Shown one piece after another: positions 33,836-40,980 of a stretch of 64,000 bases of DNA. The stretch is from positions 2,914,001 to 2,978,000 of the forward strand of contig NZ_CP075682.1 in NCBI RefSeq assembly GCF_018603435.1. Reading direction: 5' to 3'. How positions within the stretch are numbered: the stretch's first letter is position 1; each line of letters begins with the position of its first letter. Origin of the DNA: Chryseobacterium sp. ZHDP1 (GTDB lineage: Bacteria > Bacteroidota > Bacteroidia > Flavobacteriales > Weeksellaceae). The notes beneath the pieces were generated by a model that worked only from the letters and a program-made list of their open reading frames with translations, was not told the origin of the DNA and did not search any database. The translations under genes and the position numbers were made by a program.

Positions 33836-34501
33836 ATGAAAACTATTAAATTTTCAGTCTTAGAAAAGTCCGAATTGAGGAAGCTTGCAGAATTTGTTGT
33901 ACAGGAAAATTTCTCACACCACAATGAAAATTTTTGTCATGATCCAAGTTTTATTAGAAAGGAAATTGAATATGTTCTGAATGAAGAAAAAAGTTTTTCC
34001 AATTCAAGAATAATTGTTGCACAAAATAATAATCAAATCATTGGGTCCATAAGAACTTTAAAATGGAACATGAAAGATATATTGCCTATTGAAAAAATGT
34101 TTTCTGTTAAGTTAAGCAGTTTTCTCGATAGTGAGCAGTACAATATTTGGCATATCGGAAGGTTTGCAATTAAAAAGGGGCGTAAAGAAGGTGGAATCAA
34201 TTTATTTAAAACATTAATGACTTTCGCCATTCAGGATGTATGCAGTGAAGAAAATACATTAGCCATTGCTGAATGTGATGCTAAACTTTTAAAAATTTTA
34301 AAAATTTTAGGTATAAATGCTCATCCTATTACTAATTCTATTCACTATTTAGGCTCTGAAACCATTCCAATTATTTTAGAACATGAAAGTCTAAAGAACT
34401 TTCTTAAAAAAAATATTTATCTAGTAAAAAATTATGACTTGGATATTCTACACAGAAGTGTAGTATTTGCAGACTCTATTAAAAACTACACTTTTGTGTA
34501 G
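33836..34501 (+). CDS. GNAT-like N-acyltransferase resembling LuxI/FeeM autoinducer or acyl-amino-acid synthases
   Basis: A 221-residue soluble protein. The layout fits an acyl-homoserine-lactone-synthase/FeeM-like GNAT fold: SRIIVAQNNNQIIGSIRTLK (strand with acyl-donor contacts), IWHIGRFAIKKGRKEGG (the position of the LuxI SRF motif and CoA/ACP loop), a helix LFKTLMTFAIQDV, then AIAECDAKLLKILKILGINA. The N-terminal Asp/Arg/Trp set of true LuxI is not clearly present. It sits between two pairs of identical palindromes and opposite a LuxR gene, so making the regulator's signal is the simplest role. The fourth palindrome contains its stop codon. Confidence 0.7.
   Translation: MKTIKFSVLEKSELRKLAEFVVQENFSHHNENFCHDPSFIRKEIEYVLNEEKSFSNSRIIVAQNNNQIIGSIRTLKWNMKDILPIEKMFSVKLSSFLDSEQYNIWHIGRFAIKKGRKEGGINLFKTLMTFAIQDVCSEENTLAIAECDAKLLKILKILGINAHPITNSIHYLGSETIPIILEHESLKNFLKKNIYLVKNYDLDILHRSVVFADSIKNYTFV
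34448..34463. promoter_or_regulatory. operator 3: CTACAC-AGAA-GTGTAG
   Basis: Same dyad, inside the 3' end of the acyltransferase coding sequence, exactly 38 bp before operator 4. Confidence 0.8.
34486..34501. promoter_or_regulatory. operator 4: CTACAC-TTTT-GTGTAG
   Basis: Same dyad; its last three bases are the TAG stop of the acyltransferase. It lies exactly 38 bp before the -7 element of the receptor gene. Confidence 0.8.
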
Positions 34502-34523
34502 CTAATAAAAAAAATTGGCTCAT

Positions 34524-34531
34524 TATCTTTG
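34524..34531 (+). promoter_or_regulatory. -7 promoter element TATCTTTG of the receptor gene
   Basis: TATCTTTG matches TAnnTTTG fully, 17 bp before ATG 34541. There is no good -33 TTG at normal distance, consistent with dependence on an activator bound at operator 4. Confidence 0.6.
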
Positions 34532-34540
34532 ATATTAACC

Positions 34541-36910
34541 ATGAAAAACATATTATTTTTTTTAACATTTATTTTCTTCGGAATTTTTATAAAAAGCCAG
34601 ACAATTAGCGGCATAGTTGTCAATTCCCAAAATCAGGGAATTGCATACGCAGAAATATCCTTAATAAAAGAAAATATAAAAAAGAATACAATAAGTAATA
34701 GTAACGGAAATTATGAAATATCTGTTCCAGAGAAGGGCACTTATAAATTATCAGTAGTAAAGGACGGAGAAGTAATTATAAAAAAAGAGATTAGTATTAC
34801 AGAAAATAAAACCGAAAATTTGATTTCAGAACTAAAAGAATCGCAAATACAGGGCGTAAGTATTGCTAGTAAAAAGAAATTAATTGAAAGAAAAATAGAC
34901 AGATTGGTTTTTAATGTAGAAAATTCTATATCCGCAAGCGGTGGTGACGCCTTGGAAACTATGGGAATTATTCCTGGTGTAAAAGTAGTTAATGACCAGA
35001 TAGGCATTATTGGCAAAAGCAAGGTTTCTATCATGGTAAATGACAGGCTTATCCAGCTTTCGGAAAATGATCTTCTGAGCTTTCTGAGAAGTATTAAATC
35101 TGAAGACATTAAAAATATTGAAGTAATTACAAATCCTCCATCAAAGTATGATTCGGAAGGAAACAGTGGTCTCATTAATATCAAACTAAAAAAAGCAAAG
35201 GAGAATTATCTTAGTGGAAACCTTAAAACCAGCTATACCCAAGCTACCTATTCTATAGGAAATTATGGCGCAGGACTTAATTATCAAAAGAAAAAAGTTA
35301 CCCTCACTACAAATTTTGATTATGAAAACGGAAGTACAGCACCTTATCAGGAGTATACACTTTATTATCCGAACTATACATGGTTTGAAACTAATAAATC
35401 AAGAAGTTTTAGAGATAATTTAAGTGGCCGGTTTTCCTTGGATTATGAGATAAGCAAAAAAACGACTATTGGGATACAGTATTTAGGAGGTATAAATAAT
35501 CCTATTAGAAAAGGGGACAATTCTTCTCAAATAAGCTCTAAGAAAGGATTAGACTCCCTGATAATTACTCCTTCAGATTTACGCGTGAGAAAAAATAATC
35601 ATGCAGTTAATCTTCATACTATTACAAAACTAGATAGTATTGGCAAAAAGATATCTTTTGATGTAGATTATTTTACGTTTAATTCTAATGCAGATAATCA
35701 GTTTTCTACATCGTCGTATTTACCGGGTGATTATAATGCTAAGACATTTCTTTCGGCAAATAATTTAAGTAGCCAAGATATTAAAATTTATTCTTCAAAA
35801 GCTGATATAGAATTTCCGTTAAAATGGGCAACTCTATCTTTTGGAGCGAAAGTTTCATTTATTAATAATAAAAGTGATGTTTTATATTTTAATACAACAA
35901 ACGGAAATCCTTTTTTAGACTTTGGTAAAAGCAATACTTTTGATTATAAGGAAAATACGCAGGCAATATATTTATCTGGAAGTAAAAAACTATCAAAAAA
36001 ATGGGAAACGCAGCTTGGTTTTAGACTAGAAAACACACAAACAAAAGGCTATTCTGAAACATTAGACCAAACAAATAAAAATAATTATACTAAACTGTTT
36101 CCCACTTTATATATTAATTATTTAATGAATGAAAATAGTGTATTTGGGTTTAATTATAACAGAAGGATTGACCGCCCAACTTATTCTGATCTGAATCCTT
36201 TCAGATTTTATACTACAAAATATAATTATGGAGAGGGAAATCCTTTTTTACAACCTTATTTTACAGATAACTTTGAAATATCATACAGCTATAAAAACAA
36301 TTATGCTTCGGCATATTTAAGCTATATCAATAATGGTTTTGATCAGGTTACATATGTTTCGGCAGATAATCCCGTTCAGGCGATCATACCGAGTAACTTT
36401 TATAAGCAGATAAATCTGGGAATACTGGAAAGTTATCTTTTCAATAAATGGAAATGGTGGGAAAGTAATAATCAGGCAAATATTTTCTATACAAAAACAA
36501 TGTCAGATATTCCCAATACCCTGACAGACCTTTCAGGATGGAGCGCATCAGTAAGCTCTAACAACAGCTTCACTTTGAACTCCGCAAAAACATTAAAAGC
36601 AGAACTTGGTTTTAACTACCAGTCTCCTTCAATTGCGAACAGCTATAAAATGTCATCTTTTTATTATTTCAATACTGGATTAAAATTGTCACTTCTGGAA
36701 AAAAAACTGCAGATAGCTTTAAACATAATGGATATTTTTCGAACCTATAAAATGACATTTACACAGGTTGTAAATGGTATAAAACAGGAAAACTTTGATT
36801 ATCGTGATACTCAAAAAATAAGAATCTCCGTAAATTGGAATTTTGGAAAAACACTAAAAATACAATCCAGAAAACTAAGTAACGAAGAAGAGAAAAAGAG
36901 AGCCAATTAA
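34541..36910 (+). CDS. outer-membrane beta-barrel receptor with carboxypeptidase-regulatory-like N-domain
   Basis: A 789-residue protein with signal peptide (MKNILFFLTFIFFGIFIKSQ). A CarboxypepD_reg-like domain follows (about 21-95, TISGIVVNSQNQGIAYAEIS), then a plug-like region (GGDALETMGIIPGVKV; NIEVITNPPSKYDSEGNSG) and an OMP_b-brl_3-type barrel with YLMNENSVFGFNYNRRIDRP and LNPFRFYTTKYNYGEGNPFL. The start is ATG 34541; an upstream TTG (34529) overlaps the -7 element. It has the same operator module as the acyltransferase. It may take up or export the peptide, or confer immunity; not resolvable here. TonB coupling is inferred from the family. Confidence 0.88.
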   Translation: MKNILFFLTFIFFGIFIKSQTISGIVVNSQNQGIAYAEISLIKENIKKNTISNSNGNYEISVPEKGTYKLSVVKDGEVIIKKEISITENKTENLISELKESQIQGVSIASKKKLIERKIDRLVFNVENSISASGGDALETMGIIPGVKVVNDQIGIIGKSKVSIMVNDRLIQLSENDLLSFLRSIKSEDIKNIEVITNPPSKYDSEGNSGLINIKLKKAKENYLSGNLKTSYTQATYSIGNYGAGLNYQKKKVTLTTNFDYENGSTAPYQEYTLYYPNYTWFETNKSRSFRDNLSGRFSLDYEISKKTTIGIQYLGGINNPIRKGDNSSQISSKKGLDSLIITPSDLRVRKNNHAVNLHTITKLDSIGKKISFDVDYFTFNSNADNQFSTSSYLPGDYNAKTFLSANNLSSQDIKIYSSKADIEFPLKWATLSFGAKVSFINNKSDVLYFNTTNGNPFLDFGKSNTFDYKENTQAIYLSGSKKLSKKWETQLGFRLENTQTKGYSETLDQTNKNNYTKLFPTLYINYLMNENSVFGFNYNRRIDRPTYSDLNPFRFYTTKYNYGEGNPFLQPYFTDNFEISYSYKNNYASAYLSYINNGFDQVTYVSADNPVQAIIPSNFYKQINLGILESYLFNKWKWWESNNQANIFYTKTMSDIPNTLTDLSGWSASVSSNNSFTLNSAKTLKAELGFNYQSPSIANSYKMSSFYYFNTGLKLSLLEKKLQIALNIMDIFRTYKMTFTQVVNGIKQENFDYRDTQKIRISVNWNFGKTLKIQSRKLSNEEEKKRAN

Positions 36911-36920
36911 AAAGATTTGA

Positions 36921-36961
36921 TTGTAGTTCTTCATATAGTGTACAATGTATGAAAACTACAA
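36921..36961. promoter_or_regulatory. imperfect dyad with operator half-sites before the precursor gene
   Basis: TTGTAGTTCTTCATA (36921-36935) pairs with TATGAAAACTACAA (36948-36961) with one bulge. The outer arms contain TGTAG and CTACA, the core of the operator half-sites, and GTGTA lies between. It could be the receptor gene's terminator or a weak operator. The 141-bp gap also holds the palindrome GCTTGCAAGC near 36973. Confidence 0.35.
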
Positions 36962-37051
36962 ATAAATATCCCGCTTGCAAGCAAGAGTGAAAATCTAGGA
37001 ATTATACTCTTTAAACTATGATTCTACTGTTTAACCTAAAAACTATTTAAC

Positions 37052-37249
37052 ATGTTTACATTCAACAAAAAAGAAACTAAGAACTTAGCAAAAAATTCTG
37101 GTTTAATTAAGAACAATGTTCTAAAAAAAGCTGTTTTACAATTGGATTCTGAAAACAGGATGGGAGCTGCAGGACCGGTAGTAATCGGTTATTCTGAAGT
37201 GGTTTATGATAGAATTATCCACGAGAGAACTATTAAAACTTTCTTCTAA
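37052..37249 (+). CDS. candidate RiPP precursor peptide with three YSEVV-like pentads
   Basis: A 65-residue peptide. Residues 1-37 look like a leader (basic, amphipathic, ending LDSENRM), then MGAAG (37-41) offers a double-glycine-type (GA) site for the C39 peptidase encoded downstream. The core begins about Ala40 and shows GPVVIG then three in-register pentads at 47-61: YSEVV, YDRII, HERTI, ending IKTFF. Each is aromatic/His, x, acidic-or-Arg, two hydrophobic beta-branched (the last T-I). This regularity suits repeated three-residue cross-links by the adjacent radical SAM enzyme. It contains no Cys, so lanthionine or disulfide products are excluded. Size, position and pattern support the call; the sequence family is unknown to me. 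Confidence 0.8.
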   Translation: MFTFNKKETKNLAKNSGLIKNNVLKKAVLQLDSENRMGAAGPVVIGYSEVVYDRIIHERTIKTFF

Positions 37250-37256
37250 TAGATAT

Positions 37257-37300
37257 GAGAAGGATATGCTTCTTATGTATATCCTTCTCTTCTTTTTTAT
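37257..37300 (+). terminator. terminator/attenuator between precursor and maturase genes
   Basis: GAGAAGGATAT (37257-37267) and ATATCCTTCTC (37279-37289) form a perfect 11-bp stem, followed by TTCTTTTTTATT. It lies 8 bp after the precursor stop and before the radical SAM gene, so partial read-through would give much precursor mRNA and little enzyme mRNA. Confidence 0.8.
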
Positions 37301-37320
37301 TCTTAAAAACCTAGTAACCA

Positions 37321-38556
37321 ATGAATATAGAAGCACTTGTAGTAAAAGTAGCGGGAAGATGCAATATCAACTGTACATACTGCTATATGTATAATCACGC
37401 AGACCAATCTTATAAACTTCAGCCAAAATTTATGTCTAAGGAAACGATTCTGGCTCTCAAGGAAAAGATAAAAAATCATTGCCATAAGCACTCATTAAAA
37501 AAATTCTTTGTTGTGTTACATGGCGGAGAGCCTCTATTAATGAACATAAAGGATATTACCTTTTTTCTTCAGACGCTACATTCTTTACATAATGATGATA
37601 TAGAAATCCTATTTGCTATGCAGACTAATGGAATGCTTTTAAGCAAAGAACACTGTGAGTTATTTAGCAAATATCGTGTTGGGATTGGAGTAAGTTTAGA
37701 CGGAGGAAAAGAAGTTAATGATAAATTCAGGATTGATAAAAAGGGAAAAGGTACATTTGACAGAGTGAAGAAGGGAATGGATGTTGCCAATAAATATTTA
37801 GATTACAAATTAGGCTGTTTATCTGTTATTAATTTCATGTCTTCTCCAGTTGAACTTTATGAAACATATAGAAATTTAGGTTTTTCTATTATCAATCTTC
37901 TTTTACTGGATGAAAACTATGATAGTATAGATCAGGTTCCCAAACTTAAAAATGCAGAATGGCTGATAGAATTATTTGACTATTGGTATAACCTCAAAGA
38001 TGATGAAAACAAAGTTTCTGTAATAAAATTTGAAGATTATATTAATTACATCTTCGGATCAGAAAACGGTACTGAAAGTTCAGGAAAGGGATATAACAAA
38101 TTGGCTGTTATTGAAACTAATGGAGATATAGAGTCTTTAGATGTATTAAAAATATGTGGCGAAAGCTTTACGAAACATAAATTTAACCTCCACACGAACG
38201 AATTCGACGATATTTTCCAAAGCGATCTTATTGACGTATATTATAATAGTAAGCAGATGTTACCAAAAAAATGCTTGGCTTGCCCCATTCATGAAGTTTG
38301 TGGCGGAGGATATTTACCTCATCGCTACAGCTCTAAAAACGGATTTAATAATCCTTCTATATATTGTAATGATCTTCTAATGCTTATTACACATATTCAG
38401 AATAAAGTTATAGATTCATTACCTGAAGATCTTATAAAAGAAACAGGTATTCAGAAACTTACCTATGAAGAAGCCTTAAAAATAATCGATGAAAAACTTC
38501 CTACTATTCAGGAACCATCTTACGTGAAAAAACTGGAAAGTTTTGCCATGAATTAA
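37321..38556 (+). CDS. FxsB-like radical SAM/SPASM peptide maturase
   Basis: A 411-residue radical SAM enzyme. Cys14, Cys18 and Cys21 in CNINCTYC bind the SAM [4Fe-4S] cluster; LHGGEPLLM (GGE) follows, and GVSLDGGKEVND is a later SAM/barrel motif. The C-terminal part has a SPASM-type Cys array: KICGES, KCLACPIHEVCGGGYLPHRY and NPSIYCNDL. The GGGY-PHRY-GF-NPS-YC block is what I associate with the FxsB family of cyclophane-forming peptide maturases. It probably acts on the precursor encoded 72 bp upstream, joining aromatic side chains to the residue two positions on. The exporter follows after 73 bp. Confidence 0.88.
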   Translation: MNIEALVVKVAGRCNINCTYCYMYNHADQSYKLQPKFMSKETILALKEKIKNHCHKHSLKKFFVVLHGGEPLLMNIKDITFFLQTLHSLHNDDIEILFAMQTNGMLLSKEHCELFSKYRVGIGVSLDGGKEVNDKFRIDKKGKGTFDRVKKGMDVANKYLDYKLGCLSVINFMSSPVELYETYRNLGFSIINLLLLDENYDSIDQVPKLKNAEWLIELFDYWYNLKDDENKVSVIKFEDYINYIFGSENGTESSGKGYNKLAVIETNGDIESLDVLKICGESFTKHKFNLHTNEFDDIFQSDLIDVYYNSKQMLPKKCLACPIHEVCGGGYLPHRYSSKNGFNNPSIYCNDLLMLITHIQNKVIDSLPEDLIKETGIQKLTYEEALKIIDEKLPTIQEPSYVKKLESFAMN

Positions 38557-38629
38557 TCATATTTCCTCACAATAAAAATATATTTTTAGTTGAAGTCAAT
38601 CAATTCGCTTAAAAATCATAAAAAAATTG

Positions 38630-40792
38630 ATGAAAAGTTTCCCTTTTATAAAACAACTAGATAGCCAGGATTGTGGTTTAGCTTGCCTTAAAATGGTTAG
38701 CAAATATTATGGTGTTTTGCTATCTGACTCTGTTTTTTCAGAAAGTAACATTTCCAAAAGAGGGATTACCATATCTGATCTCAAATATACCTCCGAAGAA
38801 TTAGGCTTCGATGCCTTACCAGTAAAGTTAAGTTATGAAGAAGCATTATCAAATATTAATGTTCCTTCTGTCTTTTTCTGGAATCAGAATCATTTTATTG
38901 TTGTTTATAAAATGACTCCAAAAAAAGTATACGTAGCAGATCCCGCCTTTGGAAAAACTGTTTACACCAAAGAACAATTCTTAAAAGGCTGGACTCAGGA
39001 AAAAGAAAAAGGAATTATATTAATTCTCGAACCTACAGAAAATCTGCATGAAAAATCCGATGAGCACAAAAAAAATACATCCAGAAATCTTCAGTATATA
39101 ACTCAATATATTAAAAAGCATAAAACTCAATTTTTACTAATTGCCATTACTCTTTTAGTTTCATCATGTATTGAGCTTATATTTCCATTTTTCACACAAA
39201 AAATTTTAGATAAAGGAGTCGCTTTAAAACAAGTTAATCTAATCTATCTAATTTTGGCTGCACAAATTGGGCTTTTTATAAGCAGAGTAGTGTTAGAATA
39301 TTATCGATCTTGGTTATTCATTCATATTAGTAGCAGAATAAGCTTATCGATTATCTCAGATTTTTTAGCAAAGCTAATGAGGCTCCCTTTGAAATTTTTC
39401 AATAGTAAAAACACAGGAGATCTTTTACAAAGAATACAGGATCATAAAAGAATTGAAGAGTTTCTTTCTCAGGATCTTATCCAGACCGTTTTTTCATTTT
39501 TCAGCATTATCATTTACTCTGCAGTATTACTCTATTTTAATTCAACAATATTTATTATTGTATTGATAGGAACTTCGCTAGAGTTGACTTGGATTTTTAA
39601 TTTTTTTAAAAAAATAAAAATATTAGATCAGAAAACGTTCTCTCTACAATCTACCGATCAAAATAAAATCTATGAGATTATTAATTCGATGCAGGAGATT
39701 AAATTAAATAACCTTGAAGAATATAAACGCCAAGAATGGAGTTTAATACAATCTAATATCTATTTAAATAATATTGAGAAGCTTAAAGTAAATCAAAAAT
39801 ATGAAAGTTATAAATTTATTAACTTCTTTCAGAATATATTGGTTGTTTTTACATCTTCTTTAGCAGTCATGAACGGACAAATGACAGTAGGAACCATGCT
39901 TTCAATCGTCTATATTATTGGAGGAATGAATAATCCTATTTCACAACTTATCACTTTCTTTCTGCGCTATCACTTAGTGAAAATAAGTTTTGAGAGACTC
40001 AATGAAATTCATAATAAGGAAGATGAAGAAAACATTAGTCAGATAGGCTATTTAGAGCGAATTTTTGATATATCCCTAAAAAATGTGAGTTTTTCATACG
40101 ACAACTCTCATTTTATTTTAAATGATATTGACTTAATTATTCCAAAGGGAAAAACAACAGCAATTGTAGGAGCTAGCGGAAGCGGAAAAACCTCACTTTT
40201 AAAACTGATTTTAAAGTTTTACACTCCGCAAATGGGGAAAATATCCTTGGAAGAAATTTCTCTGAAAGAAATTGAAAATGTAGTATGGAGAGAAAAGTGC
40301 GGGGTTATTCTTCAGGATAGTCATATTTTTTCAGATACAGTTGCTTATAATATTGCCTTGGAGAAAAACCCTGATCAAAGCAAATTAAATACAGCTGTTG
40401 CTTTATCTAATATTTCGGATTTTATTGATATGCTACCTTTAAAAATCGATACTATAATAGGCTCAGAAGGAGTCGGTCTGAGTCAGGGACAAAAACAAAG
40501 AATTCTTATTGCAAGAGCAATATATAAAAATCCCGATTATCTATTCTTTGATGAAGCCACCAATTCTCTTGATGCTAAAAATGAGAGAATAATTGTTCAG
40601 AATATTGATAATTTTTTCAAACATAAAACAATGATTGTAGTGGCGCATAGACTTTCTACTGTAAAAAATGCGGATCAGATAATTGTTCTAGATAGTGGAA
40701 GAATTGTTGAACAAGGAAATCATGATCAACTTATACAGATAAGAGGAAAATATTTTGAACTAATACAAAATCAATTAGAGTTAGGATTATAG
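38630..40792 (+). CDS. C39-peptidase-containing ABC exporter (PCAT)
   Basis: A 720-residue transporter. The N-terminal C39 peptidase (about 1-135) has Cys15 in LDSQDCGLACLKM, His88 in WNQNHFIVV and Asp104 in VADPAFG. Six membrane helices (about 160-440) precede the ATPase: GASGSGKTS (Walker A), LSQGQKQR (signature), YLFFDEATNSLD (Walker B) and VAHRLSTVKNADQ (H-loop). It cleaves double-glycine-type leaders and exports the product across the inner membrane. No HlyD-like adaptor is next to it. Start is ATG 38630; a TTG three bases earlier is less likely. Confidence 0.94.
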   Translation: MKSFPFIKQLDSQDCGLACLKMVSKYYGVLLSDSVFSESNISKRGITISDLKYTSEELGFDALPVKLSYEEALSNINVPSVFFWNQNHFIVVYKMTPKKVYVADPAFGKTVYTKEQFLKGWTQEKEKGIILILEPTENLHEKSDEHKKNTSRNLQYITQYIKKHKTQFLLIAITLLVSSCIELIFPFFTQKILDKGVALKQVNLIYLILAAQIGLFISRVVLEYYRSWLFIHISSRISLSIISDFLAKLMRLPLKFFNSKNTGDLLQRIQDHKRIEEFLSQDLIQTVFSFFSIIIYSAVLLYFNSTIFIIVLIGTSLELTWIFNFFKKIKILDQKTFSLQSTDQNKIYEIINSMQEIKLNNLEEYKRQEWSLIQSNIYLNNIEKLKVNQKYESYKFINFFQNILVVFTSSLAVMNGQMTVGTMLSIVYIIGGMNNPISQLITFFLRYHLVKISFERLNEIHNKEDEENISQIGYLERIFDISLKNVSFSYDNSHFILNDIDLIIPKGKTTAIVGASGSGKTSLLKLILKFYTPQMGKISLEEISLKEIENVVWREKCGVILQDSHIFSDTVAYNIALEKNPDQSKLNTAVALSNISDFIDMLPLKIDTIIGSEGVGLSQGQKQRILIARAIYKNPDYLFFDEATNSLDAKNERIIVQNIDNFFKHKTMIVVAHRLSTVKNADQIIVLDSGRIVEQGNHDQLIQIRGKYFELIQNQLELGL

Positions 40793-40815
40793 AGATGAAA
40801 AATGAGAAAAATCTA

Positions 40816-40914
40816 ATGGATAAAATTCCATCCCATTTTACACTTTTAGGAGTTATAATAATACTTTTAAGTATTATTGCTCTCTATTTCGCAGCTAAAG
40901 TTTTGTTTTTTTAA
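40816..40914 (+). CDS. 32-aa single-helix membrane peptide at the end of the RiPP operon
   Basis: MDKIPSHF followed by a 22-residue hydrophobic helix (TLLGVIIILLSIIALYFAAK) and VLFF. It starts 23 bp after the exporter stop. An ATG at 40794 is out of frame and stops after three codons, but one A fewer in the run 40797-40802 would extend the peptide to 39 residues. Could be an immunity or accessory peptide; no family known. Confidence 0.45.
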   Translation: MDKIPSHFTLLGVIIILLSIIALYFAAKVLFF

Positions 40915-40931
40915 TTAATTGCCAGAATAAA

Positions 40932-40939
40932 TACTTTTG
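40932..40939 (+). promoter_or_regulatory. -7 promoter element TACTTTTG
   Basis: TACTTTTG matches TAnnTTTG, 49 bp before ATG 40981; it marks a new transcription unit after the island. Confidence 0.5.
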
Positions 40940-40980
40940 CTTAAAAATTACTACATTTAGAACCAAAATAATCTTAAATA

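Larger units (their letters stand above)
32200..40914. other. candidate RiPP biosynthesis island (ThiF, LuxR/acyltransferase, receptor, precursor, rSAM, C39-ABC)
   Basis: The eight genes and their control sites are more AT-rich than the flanking accD and SpmAB-like regions (frequent ATA, TTA and AAT codons). Precursor, radical SAM maturase and peptidase-exporter are consecutive on the plus strand, and the receptor and acyltransferase upstream share one promoter layout. The set is typical of a ribosomal-peptide cluster in gene content, though the combination with a LuxR/LuxI-like pair and a ThiF enzyme is not one I recognise. Boundaries are by composition and function. Confidence 0.75.

Noticed and set aside
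34529-34540. TTG start for the outer-membrane receptor
   Set aside because: Overlaps the -7 element TATCTTTG; ATG 34541 gives a proper signal peptide.
40794-40805. ATG immediately after the exporter stop
   Set aside because: Gives only three codons before a stop; the in-frame peptide starts at 40816 unless there is an extra A in the run.
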